Source of the DNA: Oceanobacillus iheyensis HTE831
GTDB taxonomy: Bacteria > Bacillota > Bacilli > Bacillales > Amphibacillaceae
Assembly: GCF_000011245.1 (NCBI RefSeq)
Contig: NC_004193.1
Location: 3,512,501 to 3,576,500 of the forward strand
Direction: 5' to 3'
DNA length: 64,000 nucleotides
Part shown: positions 36,490 to 45,279 of the stretch, piece by piece
How positions within the stretch are numbered: position 1 is the first letter of the stretch
Layout: each line of letters starts with the position of its first letter
Program-made: the position numbers and the translations under genes
Notes under the pieces: generated by a model
The model's input: only the letters and a program-made list of their open reading frames with translations
Databases searched by the model: none
What the model was told of the DNA's origin: nothing

Positions 36490-36617
36490 AAACTGACCAG
36501 CTTACAATTATTTGGGGGAGTGTTTATAAGCGTTTTAATTATTAACTATAGAACCGTAGAATTCCCCCTTACTGCTCCAAGATTCTTCCCTATTAAAAAC
36601 CTGAAGGAGGTAAACGA

Positions 36618-37667
36618 ATGCAATTATCTTTTCGATGGTATGGTGACAGTGATCCAGTCACTTTAAAACAGATTAAACAGATCCCTGACATGAAACATAT
36701 CGTATCCGCAATTTACGATGTTCCTGTTGGTGACGTTTGGACAAAGGATAAAATTAATGCATTAAAATCTTCCATTGAACAAGAAGGTCTTACATTATCC
36801 GTTATGGAGAGTCTTCCAGTCCATGAGTCTATTAAACTCGGAGAAGCGAATCGAGATAATTTAATAGAAAATTATAAGAAATCGTTAAGAAACCTTGGTG
36901 AATCGGGTATCAAAACAGTTTGTTATAACTTTATGCCTGTATTTGACTGGACACGATCCAACTTGGATTATGAATTAGAAGATGGATCAAAAACGCTAAT
37001 GTATGATAATGATTTCGTAAAAGATATCGACCCCGTAACTACAAATCTTAATCTTCCAGGTTGGGATGAGAGTTACACAAAAGAAGAAATGGCTACCTTA
37101 ATTGAGAAATACCGTCAATTTGACGAAGAAGACTTATGGAAAAACCTAGAATACTTCTTAAATGCGGTTTTACCTATAGCCATTGAACATGATATTGACC
37201 TTACGATTCATCCAGATGATCCACCGTGGTCCATCTTTGGAATACCTAGAATTATTAAAACAAAAGAAAGCTATCAACGCTTAATCGCGATTAATTCCTC
37301 CAAAAATAATGGTATTTGTTTTTGCACAGGCTCCTTAGGATGCCTAGAAGAAAACGATCTTCCAGAAATAATTAAGGAGTTTGGCGACCACATCCACTTT
37401 GTCCATATGCGTAATATTAAGCGATTAGATAACCATTCTTTTGTGGAGAGCGGTCATCTATCGAAATATGGTTCTGTGGATATGAAAGCAGTAGTTCGTG
37501 CATTAAAAGACATTAATTATAAAGGTACGATACGTCCAGATCACGGAAGAATGATTTGGGGAGAAACTGGAAAAGCTGGCTATGGATTATTTGATCGTGC
37601 ACTAGGTGCAACATACATTAACGGGCTTATTGAAGGAGTAGAGACGAATGACACAACAATTTCATAA
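36618..37667 (+). CDS. uxuA: D-mannonate dehydratase
   Basis: This 349-residue enzyme converts D-mannonate to 2-dehydro-3-deoxy-D-gluconate in hexuronate breakdown. It begins MQLSFRWYGDSDPVTL, and it holds CYNFMPVFDWTRS (about 107-119), TIHPDDPPWSIFG with metal ligands near 200, and FVHMRNIKR, all conserved in UxuA. Bacterial UxuA proteins are commonly 350-400 residues. ATG follows GAAGGAGG. Its last codons overlap the next gene by 20 bp. Confidence 0.95.
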   Translation: MQLSFRWYGDSDPVTLKQIKQIPDMKHIVSAIYDVPVGDVWTKDKINALKSSIEQEGLTLSVMESLPVHESIKLGEANRDNLIENYKKSLRNLGESGIKTVCYNFMPVFDWTRSNLDYELEDGSKTLMYDNDFVKDIDPVTTNLNLPGWDESYTKEEMATLIEKYRQFDEEDLWKNLEYFLNAVLPIAIEHDIDLTIHPDDPPWSIFGIPRIIKTKESYQRLIAINSSKNNGICFCTGSLGCLEENDLPEIIKEFGDHIHFVHMRNIKRLDNHSFVESGHLSKYGSVDMKAVVRALKDINYKGTIRPDHGRMIWGETGKAGYGLFDRALGATYINGLIEGVETNDTTIS

Positions 37668-38466
37668 TCTTAATGTTGTTATTACCGGTGCAAGCGGGGT
37701 AATTGGCAGTACCTTTGTGAAGGCTTTAGTCAGCGAAGGAGCGAACGTTGGGTTGCTTGGACGCAACATAGATAAACTCCACAAAGTAATAGAAGAAACA
37801 AATTGCCCTGAAAGAAGCATTGCTCTAGAGGCGGATGTACTGGATAAAGCGTCCCTTATTCATGCGAAACAACAGTTTAATGAACAATTTGGCAACATTC
37901 ATGCCCTGATTAATTGTGCAGGAGGAAACCATCCTGATGCAACAACCGATGATGAACATTATAATCCTAATACAGAGAAAAACCTGTTTGGACTTAGTGA
38001 AGAAGGTGTAGAGAGTGTATTTCGACTCAACTATACCGGTAGCTTTCTCCCCATCCAAGTATTTGGCCAAGATTTAACGGAAGGTGAAGGGAACACAATT
38101 ATTAATATCTCTTCCATGAATGCCTTTCAGCCGCTCACAAAAATTCCTGCATATAGTGGTGCCAAGGCAGCAATTAGTAATTTCACGCAATGGCTCAGCA
38201 CCTATTTCGAAGGAAAAGTACGAGTAAATGCCATCGCACCTGGTTTTTTTGAGACATCGCAAAATAAGGCGTTACTCCGAAATCAAGATGGCTCCTATTC
38301 AACCAGAGCAAATAAAATACTCGGGCAGACACCGATGAATCGTTTTGGAGACCCGGAAGATTTAATTGGAACACTGTTTTGGTTATTGGATTATAAGGCA
38401 AGTAAATTTGTGACAGGGGTCGTTATTCCTGTTGATGGAGGATTCTCTTCTTACTCCGGAGTTTAA
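37648..38466 (+). CDS. SDR-family D-mannonate (fructuronate) oxidoreductase
   Basis: The protein has 272 residues. It has TGASGVIGS (about 14-22), NCAGG (about 89), the catalytic Ser in NISSMNAF and YSGAKAA with Tyr and Lys (about 169-173). Paired with UxuA, the expected reaction is NAD(H)-dependent interconversion of D-fructuronate and D-mannonate, as proposed for the SDR-type enzymes next to uxuA in Bacilli. Kinase, aldolase and isomerase genes for the rest of the pathway are not in this window. Confidence 0.9.
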   Translation: MTQQFHNLNVVITGASGVIGSTFVKALVSEGANVGLLGRNIDKLHKVIEETNCPERSIALEADVLDKASLIHAKQQFNEQFGNIHALINCAGGNHPDATTDDEHYNPNTEKNLFGLSEEGVESVFRLNYTGSFLPIQVFGQDLTEGEGNTIINISSMNAFQPLTKIPAYSGAKAAISNFTQWLSTYFEGKVRVNAIAPGFFETSQNKALLRNQDGSYSTRANKILGQTPMNRFGDPEDLIGTLFWLLDYKASKFVTGVVIPVDGGFSSYSGV

Positions 38467-38535
38467 TCGTTAATAAGGAAAGCCGAACTAAAACGGATAT
38501 GACACCTAGAATAGTTCTGCTTTTTAATTTATCTA

Positions 38536-38652
38536 TTAAGATTGTTTATTTTCGACTACTTTTAAATCATCGTCATACATTGGGATAGTTGATCCTTTTT
38601 TCACAAACAAAGGAATATCATCCAGTGCAATGTTAAAGTAATTTGATTGGAT
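38536..38652 (-). pseudogene. C-terminal remnant of a glycoside hydrolase (probably GH31)
   Basis: The minus strand reads NYFNIALDDIPLFVKKGSTI, then PMYDDDLKVVENKQS and a stop. The LDDIPLFVKKGSTIPM string is the conserved C-terminal beta-strand region of GH31 alpha-glycosidases. Upstream, the frame hits a stop at 38653 within 38 codons. The second LacI-type operator lies 34 bp upstream, so this looks like the leftover of a co-regulated glycosidase gene removed by deletion. Confidence 0.55.
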
Positions 38653-38685
38653 TTAACTTGATATTCATTCATTTTGTTCACTCTA

Positions 38686-38701
38686 ATAACAACGTTGTTA
38701 T
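38686..38701. promoter_or_regulatory. LacI-type operator, copy 2
   Basis: This has the identical 16 bases to 36474-36489. It now faces only the glycosidase remnant on the minus strand, so it may be an orphan operator. Confidence 0.7.
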
Positions 38702-38827
38702 TACTAATATGACACGCTTTCCTAAAAAAATAAAGCTACTTGGTGAAATTATAATACTAAAAAAACAGATAAACATAGCTCACTTTTTCACCTGTTTTTT
38801 AGATAGATTCCTGCCTAATATCCAATT

Positions 38828-38938
38828 TTAGAACCATATAGAGATTACTTTATTTATCACACCTACTGCAAACACTCCTACAAAAATACCAAATGTAAAA
38901 CGATAAGCACCTTTTTTAGTTTTAACTTGAGTTTTCAC
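38828..38938 (-). CDS. Putative 36-residue single-helix membrane peptide
   Basis: GTG at 38938 opens a frame with a basic start (KTQVKTKKGAYR) and then one hydrophobic helix (FTFGIFVGVFAVGVI). The ribosome site is weak and no family is recognised. It is the only gene-like signal between 38702 and 39070. Confidence 0.35.
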   Translation of the reverse strand: MKTQVKTKKGAYRFTFGIFVGVFAVGVINKVISIWF

Positions 38939-39070
38939 CTTACTGTCACCACCAATATCATGATACTCTCATTCTAGCAATTATTTATAATTGTTCAATA
39001 CACGCTTTCCCAGAAAAAAACTTGTTGGGGTAGAGATGGACATACAAATTCAATCACATTCAAAATATTA

Positions 39071-39094
39071 TTGTTATATTCTCGAATATAACAA
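39071..39094. repeat. Perfect 11-bp inverted repeat downstream of the SIS gene
   Basis: TTGTTATATTC and GAATATAACAA are exact reverse complements separated by two bases. It adjoins the hairpin at 39095-39120. It could be a second terminator stem or a protein-binding site. Confidence 0.6.
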
Positions 39095-39120
39095 AGCCAG
39101 AGCACCTATCTGCCCTGGCT
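39095..39120 (-). terminator. Terminator-like hairpin of the PTS operon
   Basis: AGCCAG pairs with CTGGCT, with partial pairing inside (GCACC with GGTGC-like bases). On the minus strand it lies 10 bp after the SIS gene stop and is followed by a T-rich run. Confidence 0.6.
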
Positions 39121-39129
39121 TCCCCCCTA

Positions 39130-39870
39130 TCACATATAATGAATCTGATCTTTGTATTTTTCAAATAGCTGAGAATTATAGTCATCTCCACCATCGATAT
39201 TCGCGCTTCGGAATATAGGAATATCTGTTCCAGCTTCCTCAAATATTTCTATCATCTTTAGCACAATCGAATGAATTGTATAACTGCCTACAATCGTAGA
39301 AATTGGCGCTACTTTTTGCGTAAGTAAATCAATCGACACGACTGCATCTCCTGGCTCTCCACCATTATCAATAACGGTATCGCTTAACTCAAACAGTCGA
39401 TATCCTGACGAGTGTCGAGAGGTAACTTGCTTCGAATACTCTAGATTCGTTAAGCAGATGACTCCCATCCCTCTTTCCTTCGCCGTTAATGCCATATCAA
39501 TAGCTACGGCATTTCTACCAGAAACAGAGTGGATAAAGAGGATATCTCCTTTTTTCACAGGTTTGGAATCTAACAATATGTCTCCGTAACCTTCTAAACG
39601 TTCGAGCTTACTTGTCTGTGTAACAGGCTCTACATTCAACATCAAGCTAGGGCTGAAGATCGGATTGAATAATGCAAATCCTCCCGCTCGATAAAACGCA
39701 TCCTCAGCAATGATACCCGCATGCGATGCTCCAAATAAATAAATCGAGTTACCATTCATTACAGCAGTAGCCATGCTTTTTGCAGCACTAGCAATCTCTT
39801 TATCTTCTTTTTCGGAAATGGTGTTCAGTGCCTCGATAATCTTTGTGTAGTACTCTTTCATATATGTCAT
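39130..39870 (-). CDS. SIS-domain phosphosugar-binding protein
   Basis: The protein has 246 residues. The SIS fold is marked by NSIYLFGASHAGIIAEDAF near 40-58, DILFIHSVSGRNAVAIDMAL near 108-127 with the Ser/Thr-rich phosphate loop, and GVICLTN. It resembles the UPF0309/YfeU-type group of sugar-phosphate isomerases. It is last in the PTS operon and so probably isomerises or cleaves the phosphosugar delivered by the transporter. The start ATG follows GGGAGGTG; the gap to the IIC gene is 15 bp. Confidence 0.85.
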   Translation of the reverse strand: MTYMKEYYTKIIEALNTISEKEDKEIASAAKSMATAVMNGNSIYLFGASHAGIIAEDAFYRAGGFALFNPIFSPSLMLNVEPVTQTSKLERLEGYGDILLDSKPVKKGDILFIHSVSGRNAVAIDMALTAKERGMGVICLTNLEYSKQVTSRHSSGYRLFELSDTVIDNGGEPGDAVVSIDLLTQKVAPISTIVGSYTIHSIVLKMIEIFEEAGTDIPIFRSANIDGGDDYNSQLFEKYKDQIHYM

Positions 39871-39885
39871 GCGTTCACCTCCCTA

Positions 39886-41163
39886 TCAGAATAACTTGGC
39901 AATCCAATCCGTCATAAATGCCCATAGAGAAAAGTCATTTCCTCCAAAGATCACAATCCAATCGGCAATGGTTCCATTAAGAATCGGTACCGATAATCCT
40001 ACAAGAAGAATCATGACAACCCCAGCAACTGCAGATCCGGCAATAGCACCTTTTAATCCGCCAGTTCCATTACCAATGATTGCTGCAGTTCCAATTTCAA
40101 AGAAACATGTGATGGTAAGTGGGACGATAACAAAGCTAAAGATTCCCAGACTACCTGTAATAAATATGGTTGCAACCGAGGTAACCATCGATACGATAAA
40201 ACCGATTAATACTGCATTCGGTGCATATGGGAATAAAATAGGCGCGTCTAAAGCAGGTACCGCATTTGGAATCCACTTCTGTGAAATCCCTTGGAATGCT
40301 GGAATAATTTCTGCAAGCATCATGCGTACACCAAGTAATAAAATCGTTAAGCCTGCACCAAATAATACCCCTTGCATTAAGCTATAGATAAATAGGTTTT
40401 GTTCCGCAGCAAACGCTTCTGTTGCTGTATCAAACCCGATAATGATACTTACGACAAGATAAACAAGAAACATCGTTATGGAAGAAGTAATACTAATTTC
40501 ACGTAAGAACTCCGTGGATTTAGGGAATTTAATATCCTCTGAAGACCTTCCCTTTGTACCGAATAGCTTTCCAACTCCTCCAGCAATTAAGCTCAGGATT
40601 GTCGTTGGATGTCCAATAATAAAGTCATCGGATCCAGTTACTTTTCGAACGAACGGACGTAATAATGCTGGTGCAATAATGATATATAATGCCGTCATAA
40701 TCGATGCAAAAATAATTAGTTGAACATTGCTTAAGTTGTTTTCCACTCCAACAGCTACGAATATAAATGGGAACCAGAATAGCATGTGCCCCGTTAAAAA
40801 TACGTGCTTAATCTTCGTAAATCGAGCTACCAATAAGTTAATTGCAAACGCAGCTAGCATCGCAATCCCAATTTGTGTACCATATTGACTCAGTACTTGA
40901 TCAGAGCCAAGTGCTGGATTCACTTCGGTTTCCTGAATGTCATACATGAGGTTAAATCCTGCTGTTAATGGCTCAATCGAACTTACTAGAATATTCGTAC
41001 CTTGAGTTAAAATCACTACACCAATAATCGTTTTTGCTGTACCTGATACAATGGTCGAAATATCCTTCTTCAACAGCAATAGACCCGTTAATGCAATTAA
41101 TCCTAGAAATATTGCTGGCTCACGAATAATTTCAATTACAAAATTCATTACGGATTCCATCAT
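39886..41163 (-). CDS. PTS permease IIC, ascorbate (UlaA/SgaT) family
   Basis: This 425-residue membrane protein has about ten to eleven helices. TIVSGTAKTIIGVVILTQGT near the N-terminus and GNGTGGLKGAIAGSAVAG near the C-terminus belong to PF03611. It carries the sugar across the membrane while IIB phosphorylates it. The family includes L-ascorbate and other unidentified substrates, so ascorbate itself is not assured. The enzymes of L-ascorbate use (UlaD, E, F, G) are absent here. Confidence 0.9.
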   Translation of the reverse strand: MMESVMNFVIEIIREPAIFLGLIALTGLLLLKKDISTIVSGTAKTIIGVVILTQGTNILVSSIEPLTAGFNLMYDIQETEVNPALGSDQVLSQYGTQIGIAMLAAFAINLLVARFTKIKHVFLTGHMLFWFPFIFVAVGVENNLSNVQLIIFASIMTALYIIIAPALLRPFVRKVTGSDDFIIGHPTTILSLIAGGVGKLFGTKGRSSEDIKFPKSTEFLREISITSSITMFLVYLVVSIIIGFDTATEAFAAEQNLFIYSLMQGVLFGAGLTILLLGVRMMLAEIIPAFQGISQKWIPNAVPALDAPILFPYAPNAVLIGFIVSMVTSVATIFITGSLGIFSFVIVPLTITCFFEIGTAAIIGNGTGGLKGAIAGSAVAGVVMILLVGLSVPILNGTIADWIVIFGGNDFSLWAFMTDWIAKLF

Positions 41164-41186
41164 TTTATCCCCCTTTTATATGGTGA

Positions 41187-41468
41187 TTAGCTTTGTAATT
41201 CTTGTAGCACCTTTTCTTTTATCTCTTCTTTATTAACAAAACTATTGATTACTACTACAGGTGTTGTTGCAGAAGTTTTTAAGTTATTTGCTAATTCACT
41301 GCTAGTAAAAATGTAATCACAGCTTGTTCCAACTGCAGAACTTACATCTCCTGTAAATACATCCGCCTCAATCCCAACATCTTTTAATACACTATCTAGG
41401 TTCATCTTTAATACCATGGATGATCCTAATCCAAACCCACATACTGTCATTATTTTTAATTTACTCAT
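41187..41468 (-). CDS. PTS IIB component, ascorbate/galactitol type
   Basis: This 93-residue protein starts at ATG 41468, placed nine bases after GGAG. The phospho-accepting Cys is in IMTVCGFGLGSSMVLKMN (Cys about 9), a typical IIB P-loop. It takes phosphate from IIA and gives it to the incoming sugar. Its start overlaps the IIA stop by 8 bp. Confidence 0.9.
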   Translation of the reverse strand: MSKLKIMTVCGFGLGSSMVLKMNLDSVLKDVGIEADVFTGDVSSAVGTSCDYIFTSSELANNLKTSATTPVVVINSFVNKEEIKEKVLQELQS

Positions 41469-41913
41469 TTCCTTCATCTCCTTTTGATATGATTTGATAT
41501 GCTTCTTCAATAGTTGAAGCATTTCTTAATGCATTCACTTGCTCCTCTTCCATTAAAAACATAGATAGTTGCTCAATCATTTTAAGATGAGATTCATCAC
41601 CTTTTGCAGAGAAAGAGAACACGAGGTCAACTGGATCATTCTCTTTACTATGAAATGCTACTGGTTCCTTAAAAATGGCCAATGCCAATGCATTTTCTTT
41701 CACGCTTTCATTTGGTCTGGCATGCGCAATGGCAATTCCGGGAGCGATTACAATATATGGTCCATTATCTTCTACAGAAGCAATCATACTTTCTACATAT
41801 TGCTCTGTTACTGCACCTGAATGAACAAGTAATTGTCCTGATAACTCAATGGCAGCTCGCCAATCTTTTGCTTCTGTTAGTATAGATATATGATTTTTTC
41901 GTAGTTGCTTCAA
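41461..41913 (-). CDS. PTS IIA component, fructose/mannitol-type fold
   Basis: This 150-residue protein starts at TTG 41913, two bases past the regulator stop, with GGAGG upstream. The phosphorylated His is in GIAIAHARPNESV (about residue 62), as in PF00359. It receives phosphate from HPr and passes it to the IIB protein encoded next. Confidence 0.9.
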   Translation of the reverse strand: MKQLRKNHISILTEAKDWRAAIELSGQLLVHSGAVTEQYVESMIASVEDNGPYIVIAPGIAIAHARPNESVKENALALAIFKEPVAFHSKENDPVDLVFSFSAKGDESHLKMIEQLSMFLMEEEQVNALRNASTIEEAYQIISKGDEGNE

Positions 41914-41915
41914 TA

Positions 41916-43817
41916 TTACTTCCTCCACTCTTGATTGTTGCTGTCTATAAGTTTTTCGAAAACCGCTTGATTCTCTAAATATCTATAAAGTTGTAAAAAG
42001 TCTTGGTTATGTGATTCTTTAATGGCAAGTACGATAATGATTTTGACTTCTTCCGGGTTTTTCGACCCAAATATCATGTCGTTTTCAAAAACCGTCATGC
42101 TTATCCCTTCCTTAATAACGTTCTCAGGGCTCGCATGTACGAATGCGATCTTTGGAAGAAAAACCATATACGTCCCATTACGCTCCACAGACATAATCAT
42201 TTCCTGTATATACCCTTGTTTGATATATCCAGCCTCTAACAATGGTGCAGCAGCAAGGCTTATAGCCTCATGCCAATTATTAGTGTTACTAAAGTGAACA
42301 TGTTCATCAAATAAGGTCGGCACAATCGACGTTGCATGTTGGTACACTTCATTAAAACGTTGCAGCTGTTTTCGATTTACGACTTTATGCGCTTCATGCT
42401 GAATTTTTGCTTTCTCGTCATCCAATAACAATGGGCTAACACGATAGATTTTCGTATCACCGGCACCATCAATCGATAATTTACTGGTCGTCAAAACAAA
42501 ATCAATATTATCTAAAGCTAACTCCTCATCTACTTCTTGAGAACTTACAACTTTCACCAGATGAAATCCTGGTTCAATATGTTCTAACTTCGTTGTTAAA
42601 ATTGAAGAAGTAGCTAGCCCAGTCGTACATACGACAATTACATTGGGTAAATATTTTTTATTGCCGCTTCGCTCAAAAGCAGAACTAATATGCATCGTTA
42701 TATAAGCTACTTCTGCAGCGACCATTTCATAACCCATATCCGTCGTAATCTGATGTACCATCTCATAAATGGCACGATAGCGAATTTTAATTTCCTCGGT
42801 ATAAGGGTTATCGATTTCTGCCCCTTGCTCCATTCGTAAAAACGCAGATTTTGCATGGTACATTAAGTCATTCATTAATTTCTTATCTGACGCTAGATTG
42901 ACTTCTAGTATTTTGGAAATCTCCTGAATGAGATACAATGTGAACGCGTGCTCTCGCTTATAGTGATCCAAATCATCTGCCTCAAATTTATAAGCAATCA
43001 CTTTGAGTTGGTCAAAAACCTGATGGATAAAATTCTTCTCGTTCTCCATCAATTCCGGTTCACCAGTCATTTGATTAAGATAGTCATCCACTTCACCAAT
43101 AATTGGGTTATGAATACGATGTTTCTTCGGAATAAACACGGATATACCACTATCCACACGGTGTTTCCACCAAATGAAGAATAACGATAAATGTCGTTTG
43201 GATTCCTCACTGTACATCACGCCTCTTTCGTTTTCACAGGAACAAATCCAACTAGCAATGGTCTGTTGTTCGTTAATATCCATCGGAAGCCAGCTACATA
43301 CCGCATCTACATCTACCCATTTACTCGATAACCAATAAAATACAGCTTTTCGCTTACTTCTTTCTGTACCATGAATAAACAGGCCTTTTCTTACTTCCTT
43401 CGTGAGCTGTAAATTATAAGGATCAAGCAATTCTTCTACTTCTAAAAGAATCTGATGAACACTAGATCGACTGAGATAAAATTCGTCAGCTATTTTTTGA
43501 ATCGTTACATTTTCTGTCATTAAGACATATAAGCTCACCATGGTAAGCTGGACATTCTTATCGACTAATGACGTCGCTAATTCCAATGATTCCATAAGTT
43601 CTTCTTTTACTTCACTATTGGCATGAAGAACAACACCTTTTCCTGGAGTTCGTGTGAGAGAGCAACCCATTTCATCAAGAAGGCTAGCTAACGTATCTAA
43701 ATCATTGCGAACCGTTTTCGGGCTAACTTCCAACCACTTTGCCAAAAAGTCCACGGTCATATACTGATGTGTTTCTATAAGCTTGGTAAGTAATTGTTTT
43801 TGTCTCGTAGATAACAT
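41916..43817 (-). CDS. BglG/MtlR-type PRD transcriptional activator
   Basis: The protein has 633 residues. In order: two N-terminal helix-turn-helix segments (about 1-65 and 95-140); two PRD domains (about 170-380), the second with the conserved His in YITMHISSAFERS; a IIB-like domain with VVCTTGLATSSILTTKLE near 400; and a IIA-like domain with AFVHASPENV near 585. PTS phosphorylation of the His and Cys sites tunes its activity. It heads the operon and very likely controls it. ATG 43817 is the best start, six bases after AAAGGTG. Confidence 0.9.
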   Translation of the reverse strand: MLSTRQKQLLTKLIETHQYMTVDFLAKWLEVSPKTVRNDLDTLASLLDEMGCSLTRTPGKGVVLHANSEVKEELMESLELATSLVDKNVQLTMVSLYVLMTENVTIQKIADEFYLSRSSVHQILLEVEELLDPYNLQLTKEVRKGLFIHGTERSKRKAVFYWLSSKWVDVDAVCSWLPMDINEQQTIASWICSCENERGVMYSEESKRHLSLFFIWWKHRVDSGISVFIPKKHRIHNPIIGEVDDYLNQMTGEPELMENEKNFIHQVFDQLKVIAYKFEADDLDHYKREHAFTLYLIQEISKILEVNLASDKKLMNDLMYHAKSAFLRMEQGAEIDNPYTEEIKIRYRAIYEMVHQITTDMGYEMVAAEVAYITMHISSAFERSGNKKYLPNVIVVCTTGLATSSILTTKLEHIEPGFHLVKVVSSQEVDEELALDNIDFVLTTSKLSIDGAGDTKIYRVSPLLLDDEKAKIQHEAHKVVNRKQLQRFNEVYQHATSIVPTLFDEHVHFSNTNNWHEAISLAAAPLLEAGYIKQGYIQEMIMSVERNGTYMVFLPKIAFVHASPENVIKEGISMTVFENDMIFGSKNPEEVKIIIVLAIKESHNQDFLQLYRYLENQAVFEKLIDSNNQEWRK

Positions 43818-44015
43818 GTTCATCACCTTTAAGCTTAGTTTATTATTACTTCTTATTTACCTAAAGAACGAAAATTAACACAACTGTGGTAAAAAAAGAG
43901 CAGAGCTGTTATTTATATTGGAAGTTCGTCCTTTAAACAGATGTATTGATTAACAACAGCTTTATAAATCCAATATATTACGGTTCTATGTAAATTATCT
44001 ATAGCAATATATCCC

Positions 44016-44050
44016 AAAAAAAGCCTTGCTACACTAGTAACAAGGCTTTA
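44016..44050 (-). terminator. Rho-independent terminator of the lipoprotein gene
   Basis: AAGCCTTG pairs with CAAGGCTT around a 12-base loop. On the minus strand it is followed by seven T. Confidence 0.8.
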
Positions 44051-44057
44051 CAAACGT

Positions 44058-44408
44058 TTATTCTATTAAAATCGTATACATATTTTCCTCTTCAGATTCA
44101 GCTACTCTTACCTCTTCTTCGTGAATGACATTTCCATTTTGTTGAAACGAAAAATGATACATTATTCCAATCGTTAACTCCGCTTTTACAATATGATTCG
44201 TTGGCTTTCCCTCGATTACCATCCCAATATCCGATACCGGTTCACCTTCAAAAGCTTCCGTTACAACTGTGATGATACCATATATCGGCTCAGAAGCACG
44301 ATCGAATAATGCAAACTGGACCGTTGCTGTTTCACGTGAAACTTCTTCTTGTCTGCAACCAAATAAGGAGATGATTAGAATCAACATTAAAAGAATCGCT
44401 TTTCGCAT
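44058..44408 (-). CDS. Small lipoprotein, unknown
   Basis: This 116-residue protein has a signal peptide ending in ISLFGC, so Cys18 is lipidated. The mature part (TVQFALFDRASEPIYGIITV...) looks like a small all-beta immunoglobulin-like or YtkA/FixH-like domain; this is only a resemblance. It follows the isomerase gene by 32 bp on the same strand and may be the last gene of the sugar operon. No enzymatic motif is visible. Confidence 0.7.
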   Translation of the reverse strand: MRKAILLMLILIISLFGCRQEEVSRETATVQFALFDRASEPIYGIITVVTEAFEGEPVSDIGMVIEGKPTNHIVKAELTIGIMYHFSFQQNGNVIHEEEVRVAESEEENMYTILIE

Positions 44409-44440
44409 TCACTAGTCACTCCCGCTTAGAAAGAGTTACC

Positions 44441-45262
44441 TTAGCCAGCTTCAATAATAATATCCAAACTACGAGATGTTTCTCTTGCTAACAAATCTGG
44501 ACCAAAGTCATATGGAGTTAATTCCGCTGTCAACGTATCCATATAACCGATATCATTTAATGATTGGATCACACTTCTCCAATTAACATCTCCAGCTAAT
44601 AAAGGTACAAAACCACTAATATTTCCTACCTTTGTATCGAAATCTTTCACATGGACTTTTTTTATACGATAAGATAATATCTCTATCCATTGTTCTGGGT
44701 AACCAAATTGCAGCACGTTTCCTACATCAAAATAGACACCTACGTACTTAGATGAAAAAGAATCAACATAACTTGCCATTTCCAGTGGTGACAATAAGAA
44801 CTTGTTCCACACGTTCTCGATAGCTATCGTCACATTCTTTTCTTCTGCTAGTGGAATTAATTTACCTATTACTTCTTGACTCCTATCATAACAATCCTTG
44901 TAATTTGTTTCTCCATTGACGATACCTGGGACAACAAGAATAGTATTTGCCCCTAATTCAGCTGCAAATTCCAATTGTTTTTCAATTACAGCTCTGCCTT
45001 TTTCTCGTATTACTTTATCTGTATGTGAGAGTGGATATTTCCATAGCAAATCGGTTGATACACTATTTAATTGAATAGAATAATTGGATGCTAATTCTTT
45101 TAGTTTCCTCACGTCTGACAAAGTTGTCTCCATTGTTAATCCTGGGCCATTCATAGAAAGGTTTAATTCAACTGCATGAAAATTTGATTGATTACTATAT
45201 GAGAAAACTTTTTCTATAGGAGTACCTTCGGGATAGCACCATTGGTTTATACCTTTTCGCAT
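44441..45262 (-). CDS. Sugar phosphate isomerase/epimerase (TIM barrel)
   Basis: The protein has 273 residues of the xylose-isomerase-like fold. The usual metal ligands are visible: Glu in IAIENVWNKF (about 152), Asp in VGVYFDVGNV (about 187), His in IKKVHVKDFD (about 212) and Glu in LTAELTPY (about 252). It probably epimerises or dehydrates a keto-sugar produced by the two dehydrogenases encoded upstream. ATG follows AAGGAG, 17 bp after the preceding stop. Confidence 0.87.
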   Translation of the reverse strand: MRKGINQWCYPEGTPIEKVFSYSNQSNFHAVELNLSMNGPGLTMETTLSDVRKLKELASNYSIQLNSVSTDLLWKYPLSHTDKVIREKGRAVIEKQLEFAAELGANTILVVPGIVNGETNYKDCYDRSQEVIGKLIPLAEEKNVTIAIENVWNKFLLSPLEMASYVDSFSSKYVGVYFDVGNVLQFGYPEQWIEILSYRIKKVHVKDFDTKVGNISGFVPLLAGDVNWRSVIQSLNDIGYMDTLTAELTPYDFGPDLLARETSRSLDIIIEAG

Positions 45263-45279
45263 TGTTTCACTCCTTCTAA

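Noticed and set aside
38643-38831. 62-codon ORF after the uxu operon
   Set aside because: It covers the palindromic operator and opposes the glycosidase remnant; there is no ribosome site or protein-like sequence.
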